A stretch of DNA of 64,000 bases from Cycas panzhihuaensis (taxonomy: Eukaryota > Cycadophyta), in contig CM041465.1 in assembly GCA_023213395.1 (NCBI GenBank), positions 2,790,001-2,854,000 on the forward strand, in the 5' to 3' direction. Position numbers and translations under genes: made by a program. The stretch's first letter is position 1, and every line of letters starts with the position of its first letter. The notes under the pieces are model-generated. The model was given only the letters and a program-made list of their open reading frames with translations, did not search any database and was not told where the DNA came from. Below, piece after piece: positions 47,772 to 59,075 of the stretch.

Positions 47772-50062
47772 TGGTATTTGAGATAAATTCTAAATTCCTA
47801 TATGGTATTAAAGCCATATTGTGAAAGATATTGTGAAGTATATTAAAGCATATATGAGCTAGGTGATGAGCTAGATGAGCTGATAGTTGAGTCAATTATA
47901 GATCTAGTGATATAACTAATATAAGTCAATATAGAAGCTAGTACGAGGAGAGTTTTGATGAGCCAAAACTTAATTATGTAAATGATATATAACTAAAATC
48001 TTAGGGTAAGATGAAGATGTTTGAAAGCCATATATAGATGATGATAATAAGGTTGATGGTATGCTAAAATTTAAATTTATTATAGATAATTATTTTAAGT
48101 ATGTTGTGTGCTATTTCTATAGACATACAACTATTAAATAAGTCCATTGAATGTGACATGATGAGGAGAATTATTGCTAGTTATATTTACTGATATAGTT
48201 TAGCTTCCTATATAAGTGATTGAGATTTTATGAGATTGACCATCTCACCTAATATTCTAATTAATAATAGTATATATACTTAATTAAAATATATTTTGAG
48301 ATACATAAGAATTCATTCCATTAGTGAATGATTAACGTAAAATGGGCAATAGTCATATACTAATAGATGTAGAATAACCTATAAGGTATGTGTCATTAAG
48401 CAAATATAATATTTTGATACATTTAATCAAATTTAAATCTTTTATGAAGTTCATTAGAAAGACCCTAAGCCATTAGTAATTAGTCACATGGAGGAGCTAG
48501 TACAATTAGGAGACCAACCAAAAAGACCTTAGAAATAGTTCTTATTTGTATATCATTTATTTCATGATATACAAATAATTTTTTGAACATAATATTTCAC
48601 TAAAGTGTCTATTTTTTAAACCATTAGTTATATTAAAAAGAGAATTTTGAGAATATTAAAATGAGTAGCCATAAGGCATATTTTAGAAATCAAAAGATAA
48701 AAATTTTAATGGGTAAATTTGAGCAAAGTATTTATGACATAATAAATATTACATTTATTGAGTAGTTTCATATATGATTTGGCATATTTTAATGTTTTTA
48801 AGGCTCATGAGGTCATGATAATATATAATGATGATTGTTGAAGAAAGAAAAAGTAAGTTTGGTTTAAAATTAACATATAAAATCTTATTTATAATAGTTC
48901 AAGGCTCAAAACTGATGAAATTTTGATGTGGAAATTTTTTAATACACATTGGACATAATACAAATCCCCCTTGGCTCTTATTTCATATAGTTTAGTGGAT
49001 GTATAACACTAGTCAAATGCCATGTTTGGTTGGTTTATTGCATACTTGTTTGAATGAATGGAATTAATGACACCACCTATTTTATATTGATAAAAGGCTT
49101 AATTTGTTTATAGCATTTGTTTGTTAGAGAGATAAGTTAATGATATCATTTTCACTTATTTATAAGACATGGAGAAGAAGTATCATATATTGATTACTTA
49201 ACACATCAAATTTAATTGTTAAGGTCATCTAATTGATATATGATATCCATTTATCAATGAGAAATCTAACTTGCTATATATGACATGAGGAATAAAAATG
49301 CACCATTTACATTACCTTATTATAGCTACCTTAACTCGTCTAAGCAATACACTTTATTCCTAGAGTTAGTATCTTAAATTTATTGATTTGATTATGTTGA
49401 TAAGATTATTAGTTACTAAAAGAAACTTGCAAAGTATATGTACATAGATGGAGGTAACACATAAACTATTTATTTATATGCAAGAGTCAAGATGAATTAG
49501 GCTATTTCTATATAATACACAGATTGTATTATTATTCTTATATGTAAGAGGCAAGAAATTTTATGCTACTCTTGTAAAAATATTTTGCTAAATAGTTAAG
49601 TGTTATTTTTTACATGAACAAAATTGATGATTATAATAACTTTACAAATAAAGATATGATGGTCTTCAGTATAACACTTTATATAAATATGATAAGTAAA
49701 AGCTATATATATTAGTTAATGCTTGGTGGATGATTGAAGTTAGTATATAGGTTTTTATAAGATTGGTTATTCTTAGTTAGTTACTAATGATCATAAATGA
49801 TTACAAATGTTTACAAGTTAATTACTTACAGGAAATAAGCATGATATTGATAGATTTATAGTTTATAGGCAATACAACTTTATTCAAATTAATACAACTT
49901 AATATAAATTAATACAAGTTTACAAATTCTAACATACAAGGAAATCATGAATATTGAAGACTAAGCTTGAAAACATGAAGATTATAAATTAAAGATGTTA
50001 AATATTAAAGAGAAGTCTTGGAATCTGTGATATTTTTATATATTTAATATTTAATATTATAT

Positions 50063-50510
50063 TATAAGCCCACATAAAACCCCACTTACTAAAAGTATTA
50101 AGAGATATAATATGCACAATTATTTAAGTATACATTCTATTAGATGATGAAAAGGCTCAAGAGTTATTATAGGCTATTCATGATGTGACATAATCTATAA
50201 GTATATATATACACTATTTAAGAACTTAAGAAAGTAATAACATACTTGGATATATAATTAATTTGATATCATAAAGAGGAGCTCATAACTCCAACATTCT
50301 CTTGTGGTTTGTTCTATATTAAGTTTTCAACATGTAAATTTGTTATCTATCTTGTGGTGCATGTTTTGTTATGTTTATATTTTATGATTCATATCATTGC
50401 TTTATATGTTTATTTTATAATACATAATTTGTGTATATTCCTCATGATATGATTTATTAATTATATATGTTTGATATACTTTAGTTGTATATAATGATTA
50501 TATTTCAACA
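50063..50510 (+). repeat. 448-bp LTR, right copy
   Basis: It starts TATAAGCCCA (TG changed to TA) and ends TTCAACA. Homology to the left copy continues about 35 bp past its end. Confidence 0.85.
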
Positions 50511-50544
50511 TGGTATTAAATTTAAATTTTAAATTTTTACATGA

Positions 50545-52600
50545 CAAATTAACAATGATGGAGAATATACTTTAAATGAATTCACCTAGTTCTACAATAA
50601 TCATGGGATCAAGAGGTTGTTTCCTACTACCTATACACCTCAACAAAATAGACTTAATAAATAAATGAATAGAAATTTGGTTAAAAAAGCCAAAGACATA
50701 ATATAAAGAAAGGATGTAATAGATTTATTATGGGCAAAAGACATAAATACAATTTCATATATAATAAGCAAGAGCACTACTAGGGCTATTAGAAATATAA
50801 CACCTAAGGAGGCTTAGTTAAGTAGGAAACCAATTATAAGTCATCTTAGAAAATTTGAATGTATAATATACATTCATATTCCTTTGGAGAAATTATTAAA
50901 TTTTTATGATAAAAGCATAAAGTATATCCTTATTAGTATATAATCTTTTAGGAAGATAAGGTTTAGAATGTTGGTTGAACTGATATTGAGGATTTGCTTA
51001 AATAAAGTTCTTCATATGACATTATTCAACTAGAGTATAAGTTATTTAATAATGGTGAAACAATAAAAGTAGAATCCTTCTAATTTTTAAAAGTTAATTT
51101 TAAGTAGAAATTAAAGATAAAGATAAATTTAAAGCCTAAGCTAAAGAAACTATCACATACAAAGCATTCACCATCATCTTTAAAGAAGAAGCTTCGAAAG
51201 TGGTATTTAGAAACCATGGAGGATGTTAAGAAGTTATTACCTAAATTTAAGAGAAAGTAAAAATAAAAAAATGTGACCCTCTAAACATGTAAATATGGCT
51301 CTTATGGCATGTGTATTAGATGTAAATAAACTATATATAATTGAAGAAGTACTTTAAGAGAAGAAGTAGCATGATGATGTGAAGATTAAAATCTAAGTAA
51401 TCAAGAAAAACCGTACATGGGATTTGGTAGAATTATTTGTTGGTAACTAGGAAATTAGAAGCAAATGGATTTATAAAACCAACTTTAAATTTGATGGATC
51501 TATAGAAAAATACAATGTATGGCTTTTTGTGAAATACTTCAAGTAATAATAAGGGATTGACTACTAAGAGAAATTCATTCTGGTTGTAAAGATGAACACC
51601 ATTCATTTCATTATGGTGATAGCTACACAATTTAATTAATAGCTATAGTAGATGGATGTAAAAATTGCACTTTCAAATGGGCATTTAAATGAAGAAGTCT
51701 ACATGGAGAAGCCACTTGGCTTTATTAAAAAAAGTTATAAGCATTTGATATGCTAACTTAGGAAGTACTTTTATGGCCTATAATACGCTCCTAGAGCCTA
51801 GTATGAAAAGATTAATTAGTATTTTTAAAAGAACGGGTTTGAGATATCTCTAGTTGACTTAAACTCATACATGAAAGCAAAAAATGATAAAACATATTTA
51901 TGGTGTTATATGTTGATAATCTATTGATCACAGGTAATGATATTAATATGATATTATGCTTCAAGGTATATTTTAGTCATTACTTTAAGTTGATTGATTT
52001 ATAGATTCTATACTTCTTCCTTAGAGTGGAAGTATGGCAAAGGCCTGAGTATATCTTCATCTCATAGGCAAATTATACTTTTAAGAAATTCTAAAGAAAT
52101 TTATAATAGAATATTTTAAACCTATGCCTAACCCCATGGAGATAGTTTCTATATTGATAGTGGAAGATGGTAGAGTAGATGTTAATTCTATATTATATAG
52201 ACAACTAGTGGGAAGTCTAATATACCTAATCACTACTTGACTTGATATATCTTATGTAGTTAGAATGGTATCCAAGTTCATAACAATGTCAAAATAGGAT
52301 CATTAAGAAGTTACTAAATAGATCCTTAAATACTTAAAAGGGATGATTTACTATAGATATATATTCTAACATAATGATAATGTTAAGTTAATATGATTTG
52401 TAAACTCTAATTGTTAAATTAGAGAGTAGGATCATATAATATATGTGCATATAATTATATCAAAATAAAAGTAGGAAACAAGATAAACATAATATATTTA
52501 TGCAAATGTCTTACAAATAAGTGTGATAGGTAAATTGATTACATCATGAAAATATATTTTGGTAGAGCTTCCACACACTAAAATTTAATCTTACAAATTA
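50545..52600 (+). pseudogene. Old plus-strand copia: integrase C-part, RT and RNase H remnant
   Basis: Integrase continues with NDGEYTLNEF, YTPQQN, DLLWAKDINTISYII and ITPKEA; the C-terminal ESSRKPIISHLRKF-like segment follows. RT is readable from 51,420: KWIYKTNFKFDGSIEKYN, KMNTIHF, QMDVKIALSNGHLNEEVYME and YGL-x-YAPRA-x-YEK. Motif C is damaged. RNase H is largely missing. Stops are frequent, mostly TAG/TAA. Confidence 0.8.
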
Positions 52601-52822
52601 GGGGGATTGCACTTAATTTATAATCATTCTAAACTCAAATATAATAATGTGATTGGTTAACATAACAAGCCCATATTATTAACCCATTATATGACAAGTG
52701 GATGGACTTGACCTTTTTTAAATATAATTTAATTATATAAAGAGGGTCTTACCTTATGTCATAATAGGTACATAATATATAAAAAATATACTATAGTAGA
52801 GATGTTGTTAGATATTTTAACA
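52601..52822. repeat. LTR-like segment between two converging copia elements
   Basis: The segment runs from TGCACTTAATT to GATATTTTAACA. On its right, CCCTCCCTTAATG is a minus-strand polypurine tract (CATTAAGGGAGGG before TGTTAAAATATC). This identifies it as the 3' LTR of the minus-strand copia at 52.8-59.1 kb. It may also contain the end of the plus-strand copia. The left boundary is uncertain. Confidence 0.55.
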
Positions 52823-54095
52823 CCCTCCCTTAATGATAGATTTATTTGTTATAATACCAAGGTCATAATAAAACCATTCAAACTTTGATCTCCTAAGTGC
52901 TTTAGTGAAGATATCTGCTCCTTAGTCTCCATCCAGTTAGTACGCTTAGTCAATAAAATCATTAGGAGGTTTCCTCTAGAGAAATTTTTTTATGAGATTT
53001 CTATTTAAGAAGGTGCTCTTTAATACCAAAGGATCTTTATGGTGCTAAAAAATACTATTAGCATGAAATTTTACTTTATAAATCCTTCTACAATCAACTG
53101 ACTTCTTTCTAGGTGGTAAATCTATTAGCTCCTATGTGTCATTCTTAAGGATAGAGTTTATTTCTTCAACCATTGTAGCTTTTTACATTTGGTCTTTGAC
53201 TACCTCCTCAAATGTGGAAGGCTTAGAGGTCTCAAGGACATATGCCATTAAGGTATAGTTGATGGACTGTCTCATTCTAAACTCTTATGAGAGTTATGGG
53301 AGGAGGAGGTGTATCCTTCATCAATTGTTATAGCCACTTAAGAGGTGGTTGAATACTGGTGACATCCACCTAAAGATTTTTAGGAGATATAAGTGGCATT
53401 ATTATAGTAGCATCTGAAGTGAATGTTGAGGCTATTGGAACTCAAGATAGACTTGGTGTGTAGGATGATGTAGATGGTAGTGGCTCAAGAATTGATACAA
53501 GAGGCACTTTAGGTATACTAATATCTTCATCTACTATAAATTAAAGTTGTGAAGGATCCAAGTCATAAGTATTGTCAACAAATATGACATCTCAAGTGGT
53601 ATATGCCTAGTTTCTAATATTGTCATATACTTTGTAGGGTTTACATCTGAGTGCATAGCCAAGGAAGATGCACTTTAGGCTTTTATCATCCAATTTCTTC
53701 GTATTCTCTTTAGGAATGAATTTATAAGTTATACAATCAAATGTCCTTAGGTGATAGATTGTAGGCCTTATGCCTATCTAATCCTCAAGAGTGATGTCTC
53801 TAACTATTGCCATGGTACTTCCATTTATGAGATAAGCAATAATTGACATGGATTTAGCCTAAAATCAAGTAATAAGATTAATAGGAATCAACATGGCTTT
53901 TACCTTATTCACTAATATTTGGATCATTCTTTCTATTACACTATTTTGTTAAGGTATATATGGGGATAAGAATTGGTGTTTGGTTCCATATTATCCATAA
54001 AAGTTGGTGAATAGTTAGATGTATTCAGATTATCAGATCTAAGCACCTTTATGTTCATGTTGCTTTTATTTTCCACCTTAGCCTTAAATTCTTTA
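52823..54095 (-). pseudogene. Old minus-strand copia: integrase C-part, truncated RT, RNase H tail
   Basis: Going downward from 54,090: KVENKSNMNIKVLRSDN (integrase second-Asp region), copia integrase C-part with TRDVIF-like sequence (53.6 kb), RT start (LIDLPPRKKSVDCR and YKVK near 53,100), then STFLNRNL. It jumps to the RNase H tail ADIFTKALRRSKFEWF near 52,900. Most of RT and RNase H, about a kilobase, is deleted. The upstream half resumes at 57,156. Confidence 0.75.
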
Positions 54096-54110
54096 TGATG
54101 GCGCCCGACG

Positions 54111-54162
54111 CCTCCCCGAATTCTCTATTTAAGGGTTGGGAATACCTCCCCGGTGTTTATTA
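54111..54162. repeat. Inverted copy of part of the LTR
   Basis: TCTCTATTTAAGGGTTGGGA and following bases to GGTGTTTATTA are the reverse complement of 56,904-56,955, with a few differences. Confidence 0.93.
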
Positions 54163-55314
54163 GATGAGAATAGATAGTTTTCAAACAGATGCCAATTTCT
54201 CAAATGAATAATAAATCTTCAATGTAAAAAAACTTCTTTTTATATAAGAACAACTTTTATGTATTGCCTTATAAACAAGTGCTTATTTAAAATAATGTAA
54301 AGTGCTTGTAGAAAGATCAAGCAAAAACTTGAGTAAACAAGAAAATATGAACTAGAATTTTCTTTACAATTTTTGAAAGAAGACAAGCTTGTTAGGATAT
54401 ATATATATGCTCAACTTTAACAGATTGAAAACTATATTGAATGAGGTCAGAATAGCTTAAACTTTTATCAATATGTAGATTGCTGAGATGCGAATCCAAT
54501 AAAATAGACAGTTTTGAAAATGGATACCAATAAGTCACGTTTTGAATGAGGCAAAGGAATGGACCTCCTTATGGAGCCTAACAGGAGCAGGGTAGGCAAA
54601 AATTGCATAAAAATACTAATTAATCCTTAGAAAAGTTGAACAAATGATCAAATATTATTGATGAAGTAATTAATATTCTGCCAATTAAAAAATTTTGAAA
54701 GAATATATTAAACAGGTGTAGAAAAAAGCAGATTTAGGCCAATAAAATACCTCAACTTTAGCTGATTTGAAATATAAGAAAAATGTGTCAAAATATATGG
54801 AAAAATATATCACAATGAAGAGAAATGAGTCAGCTTCCCAACGAAGCTAACGGAAATGAAATCTGATAAAAATTGCAAAAAGTATAGTGAAAAATGTAAC
54901 AAGTGTCTTTATGGATAATGTTCAAGAAACAGGCAAAAACAACTAAATTTCTTATTTTAGCGATTAAAATATTAGTGAAAATGAACTCAAAGAATTGAAA
55001 TTAAAAATGGGTATTAAAGTCTATATGACGTAGATTGCTATAGAGAAAATTTGGACACAAAATAGTTTACTAGAAATAAATGACAGCCAGTTCTAAAACC
55101 GATTTTGGTAAAAATGCAAAAAATGCTGAAATTTCAAAAGTCCAATGTTAAAAAGGTCGAAACAAGGTCAAATGGGCACCAAATTGGTATTATGACCAGT
55201 CGAAATCAATCTACAGAAAATTTGTGATCTATTGGCGTAGGTTTTGTCTGAAACCGATGAGCCAAAAAGACGTTATGGCCTCAAAAGCGCCAATAACCCT
55301 ATGGAAAAGTAAAA

Positions 55315-55450
55315 TTAAAAAAAAAAAAAAGTTTAAAATTGAAAAACACTTATTAAAAAAGTGTTTGAGAATGGATTGCGCTGGGATTGAACCCAAGACT
55401 AGTCAGGAAACAGAAACCTCTGATGCCAGGAGGGTGAACTCGCTCGTTGA
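55315..55450 (-). ncRNA. Candidate tRNA-like/Pol III unit
   Basis: On the minus strand an A-box-like TGGCATCAGAGG (55,428-55,417) lies 35 bases ahead of a B-box-like GGTTCAATCCC (55,393-55,383). A hairpin (AACACTT/AAGTGTT) and a run of 13 T (55,330-55,318) follow, in the position of a Pol III terminator. Acceptor-arm pairing of a real tRNA is absent, so a SINE-like or decayed tRNA-derived unit is the best reading. Confidence 0.3.
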
Positions 55451-55524
55451 GTTTAAAACAGAACAGAAACTATGAAAACCTGAAAATCAGAATTGAAAAC
55501 ACATACAAAACGATTTAATGAATG

Positions 55525-55985
55525 AATTGAAGGCGATTTCGTGAACGCAATAATATGAAACAATGTAATCAATGAATAAGGCAAACGAAATAGCAGCAAT
55601 CTAATCAATAAATAAGGCGATTTACAAGGCGAATATAATCGCACACGAAGAAAGGCGATTTAAATAGCAACGCAAATATATATAACGTGATTAATGATGA
55701 ATATGAATATGAATATGAAGGCACGAACGCCAACGCAAATATATAACAAATATAATGAATATGAAGACGGCGATTAACGCACAATAAATGGGGATTTAAT
55801 GACGCACAAAGGCGATGAAAAGAAAGGCGATGGCGATTATATCAACGCAAAAGGAAAATATCACAAAACGGAAGATCGATTGTATGGATGATGGAGCCGA
55901 ATGCAATTCAGCCGAGCCAGAACGGGTGCTATGTATTAATGGACTGTGTATTAATGGTCCCAAAGGCGATTAAATAAAGTAGCAA
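55525..55985. repeat. Dispersed AAGGCGAT motif array
   Basis: GGCGAT with flanking A/T recurs at least seven times in 450 bases (near 55,530, 55,612, 55,653, 55,766, 55,808, 55,824 and 55,970) at irregular spacing. AACGCAA is also repeated. Confidence 0.65.
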
Positions 55986-56807
55986 GGAGCAAGGGCGGAA
56001 TGCTCAAACGGAGCTGATCGACGCAAACGACGAGGAATGGCAACGCAGAACAGGCAGACGGACGCTAGGCGGCGGGACGCTCCGTAAGCTAAAACGCGAG
56101 CGAGTCACGGAGAGTCAAACGGGAACAGGAATGAGCATAGACAAAGCTGGAGCTACGCAATCAATGAAGCAGAGCAGCGGATCAATATATATATGCAACC
56201 GAGTATACTAGTGCGTGAACACAGTATTAAAAAGGAAAATGAAACAATAATGAGAGATACGCGCCGATTCAGTAGGCTAACACGGAGACAAAGAGACGTT
56301 TGCAGAGAGGATTCTATGAGCCTGTATGGTGGGAGGCGGTCAAGGAAGCAGCTGTGCGCCACACGCCACAGAGAAGACGCAATAATGCAAATAACAGATG
56401 CAAGTTTCAGAGATAAATAGAATAGCTATATGTGTGCTGAGATTAATCTAGCATAGAGGATCACAACAAACTACAAGTATATCATGCTAATGCAGAGAAT
56501 GCATAGAATAAAAGAATTATATATATGGTTAGATCAAACCAATACAGAGAATCGCAAACCACAAATTTATCAAGCTAAAACATATATCAAAAGGTTTATT
56601 TATTTGTTTGTATGTTCAAAATATAAAAACGGAAACGAAGAACCTGGTTTGAGTGCAAACTTTCGAGCGGGAGATCTTTCTTCACAGTGGATGGAATCCA
56701 GATCCGTCTTCTCCAGCGGATAGGTGAGCTCGCCAGAATCTCAACGGCGATCATATAGCTATGTTCCGCCAGACATTTGAGCAACTAAAACCAGAAAATA
56801 GACAACG

Positions 56808-56821
56808 TCGCTCTGATACCA
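56808..56821 (-). promoter_or_regulatory. Primer-binding site of the young LTR element
   Basis: The minus strand reads TGGTATCAGAGCGACG, two bases inside the LTR. Confidence 0.93.
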
Positions 56822-56823
56822 AA

Positions 56824-57150
56824 TGATGGAGCCGAGGAGCGAGCGAGGACATCACGACGTTCTCATCTTGAGTACAACGGCAATTTCAATAGAGTGGCGG
56901 TGTTAATAAACACCGTGGAGGTATTCCCAACCCTTAAATAGAGAATTGGGGAGGCGTGGGCCATCACCCTAGTACCTGACAATTAAGGTTAGTTTGAAAA
57001 ATATAAAAAATAAATAGCGGTGATACCTCACATGAGTGGTCGGTCCAAGGCGGTATTATTAAACGGCTCAAGGTGCCCTAGGGGCCCTCAAAGGTGGCTT
57101 TGAGGGGCCCTAAGCGCTCTAGTGCATGAACATTGGGATTATTCCCAACA
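56824..57150 (-). repeat. 5' LTR of the young element
   Basis: The 327-bp sequence has minus-strand ends TGTTGGGAATAATCCC and GGCTCCATCA, with ordinary CpG content. A TATTTAAGGG-type TATA box may be at about 56,935 on the minus strand. Confidence 0.85.
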
Positions 57151-57155
57151 CTTTA

Positions 57156-59075
57156 AACTTGTCAAAGGCTTAAAATTTATTTTTAAGAAAGTAGACTCAT
57201 TCTCTTTTGGAATAATCATCAATAAAGGTCGTAAAAAATAGGTTCCCATTAAGTGATAGAATTAACATAGGCCTACAAATACCTGAGTGGACCAATCTCA
57301 ATGGTTCTAAGGTTCACCATGCTTTCTTTAATGGAAATCATTCTCTATGCTGCTTGCCAACCAAGTAAGCCTCATAAATACAATTGTTTCTATTGATCCT
57401 TAAAAATCCATGTACCATATGTAGCCTATACATGAGGTTTAGGCTCTACATATTTAGGTGACCTAGGCATTGGTGCCATAATTGGTCCTTGGTACTATTG
57501 GAGGAGAATTTCTCTTTAGAATATGAACATTCACCTTGAACTTGTTCAAGGGGTGGATCTTTAACTATGATTGATTTCCCTTTATTAAAGTGATTATTTT
57601 GTGCTATAGAATAAGACTCTTATACTAGAATAGTAGTGAGGGGAACTCAATCAAGTTTGTATAGTCTACTATCCTCATGTCCTATGACAACTAGTTAACC
57701 TCTGGCATGATATATAATTATGCAGATGTCTTAGTTGAAGAGAATGTCTAGGATTTGCTTGTTAATTTAACTAATTAATAGTAGGTTTGTTTCCATACTA
57801 AGCATAAGAAAAATATTGTTGATATAATGGGGGATGTTTGAATCCTTGACAGCAATGGGGGCCCTTCCAATCTTGGTCATATCATACATGAGATTATCTC
57901 TAAATGTAATAGTCTAGGCCCTTATTGGTTGTGTCTCCTCAAGTAGATCTTTGGTACTGATCATGAGAGGTACCAAAACTAATTAACTAAGAATTATCAT
58001 CATATTAAGATGATAAGGTTGCAAAGAATAAGTTTTAGGAGGTGTCTTGAGTATTAGCAGCATGGCCTCCTTACTATAAATTCTTATTGTTCCTTGGGTT
58101 TCTTAGTTGGTATCTTTACCTGTTTACTTGGCATTAGTTCTAATTCTACCTCTAGTTCTTATTCAATTAGAAGTTTTAGCCTCCTTACTATGCACTATGG
58201 CTTTGAAAGATTTGTATATCAACTTATCTTCATCTACAATCAATTACAAGGTGCCTATTTTTGCTACAATATATGCATGTTATATTTTTTCTATGCTACC
58301 AATTTTTTAAAGGCTAAGATTATTGCGACTGTTATGGCTATTATAGCTATTGGGACTATTATGACTATTGAGAGATGTTTAAAGAGCTAAATTATTGAGA
58401 AAGGGGTTATTGATGAGTTCACTACTAATATGGTTGTTGAAGTGGCTAATTCCTTTCTAGATTTCTTATTACAAATGTAGAAGCAAAGTCAAAAGTGGAT
58501 GCCACTCCTTGGAAATTGAGTATATTCTCCTCCATGAGCAAGAGTCCTTTAAAGATATTAAATTCCATTTTAGGAAAGGTATTATAAAGTCTAGATACAA
58601 AATTTTTATATTCAATAGGAAGGATATTGAGAATACTAGACACTAGATCATGGTCAAAGGGAGGTTCACCAAAGATAATAAGTTGGTTTCTAACTATTTT
58701 AATTTTAGTAAGATGGGTCATTATGGCACAAGTAAAGGGTATACTAATAAGGTGAGATTTTAAAGTAAGAGACCTTAGGTTATATTTTCTCTCATAAAGG
58801 GAGTATATGATGCTCCAAGCCTCATGAGAGGTTTCAATAGTTTTTATATTTTGATCCACTTAATCTTCTATAGCCAAGTAGAGGAATGAAAGGACTATTT
58901 GATCCTTAGCTTTAAAAGCTACTAAGGTAATTAGATCTAGTGTAATTTTTGGGCTAAAGTGATTAGGTCTTGTGTGGGTGTAGGTGGAACTATGTCCCCA
59001 TTAACATAGGCCCAATAGTTATTCATAATTAAGAGATTTTTACCTTACTGTTTTTTAACTAAAAAGTTGTTCATG
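57156..59075 (-). pseudogene. Old minus-strand copia: gag, protease and integrase N-part
   Basis: The gag (58,859-58,446, 138 codons open) is a UBN2 copia gag: AWSIIYSLYERKYNLRSLTL, MTHLTKIKIVRNQLIIFGEP, LPIEYKNFVSRLYNTFPKME and FNIFKGLLLMEE. An N-terminal piece lies in broken frames up to about 59,075 (MNNYWAYVNG). Protease and pre-integrase remnants follow, then the integrase N-part to 57,156, where the young element splits it. No 5' LTR was identified. Confidence 0.8.

Larger units (their letters stand above)
47324..50510 (+). mobile_element. Non-coding LTR unit with two 448-bp LTRs
   Basis: LTRs at 47,324-47,771 and 50,063-50,510 are exactly equal in length. Most visible differences between them are transitions; at the LTR start every difference is C/T or G/A. 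The 2.3-kb interior has no recognisable coding capacity, so the unit resembles a LARD. A primer-site-like TGGTATTTGAGA follows the first LTR, and a similar one follows the second. No target-site duplication is seen, which is anomalous. Confidence 0.8.
54096..57150 (-). mobile_element. Young non-autonomous LTR element with inverted terminal segment
   Basis: Minus-strand ends are TGTTGGG and CCATCA with perfect 5-bp TSDs. A 327-bp 5' LTR (56,824-57,150) is followed by a primer-binding site TGGTATCAGAGCGACG two bases inside it. The interior has no long ORF or pol domain. It is rich in CG dinucleotides, unlike its surroundings, so it is young. The 3' side lacks a full direct LTR. Instead it holds 54,111-54,162, an inverted copy of 56,904-56,955. 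It interrupts the integrase of an old copia. Confidence 0.88.
54091..57155. repeat. Target-site duplication CTTTA
   Basis: CTTTA is at 54,091-54,095 and 57,151-57,155. Joining the flanks restores the copia integrase reading across the site. Confidence 0.93.

Noticed and set aside
55381-55450. A true tRNA gene
   Set aside because: The A and B boxes are plausible, but acceptor and anticodon stems do not pair, so only a tRNA-like unit is proposed.
54096-56966. A DNA transposon with TGATGG...CCATCA terminal inverted repeats
   Set aside because: No target-site duplication flanks these ends. The LTR model with ends at 54,096 and 57,150 has a perfect CTTTA duplication and a primer-binding site.
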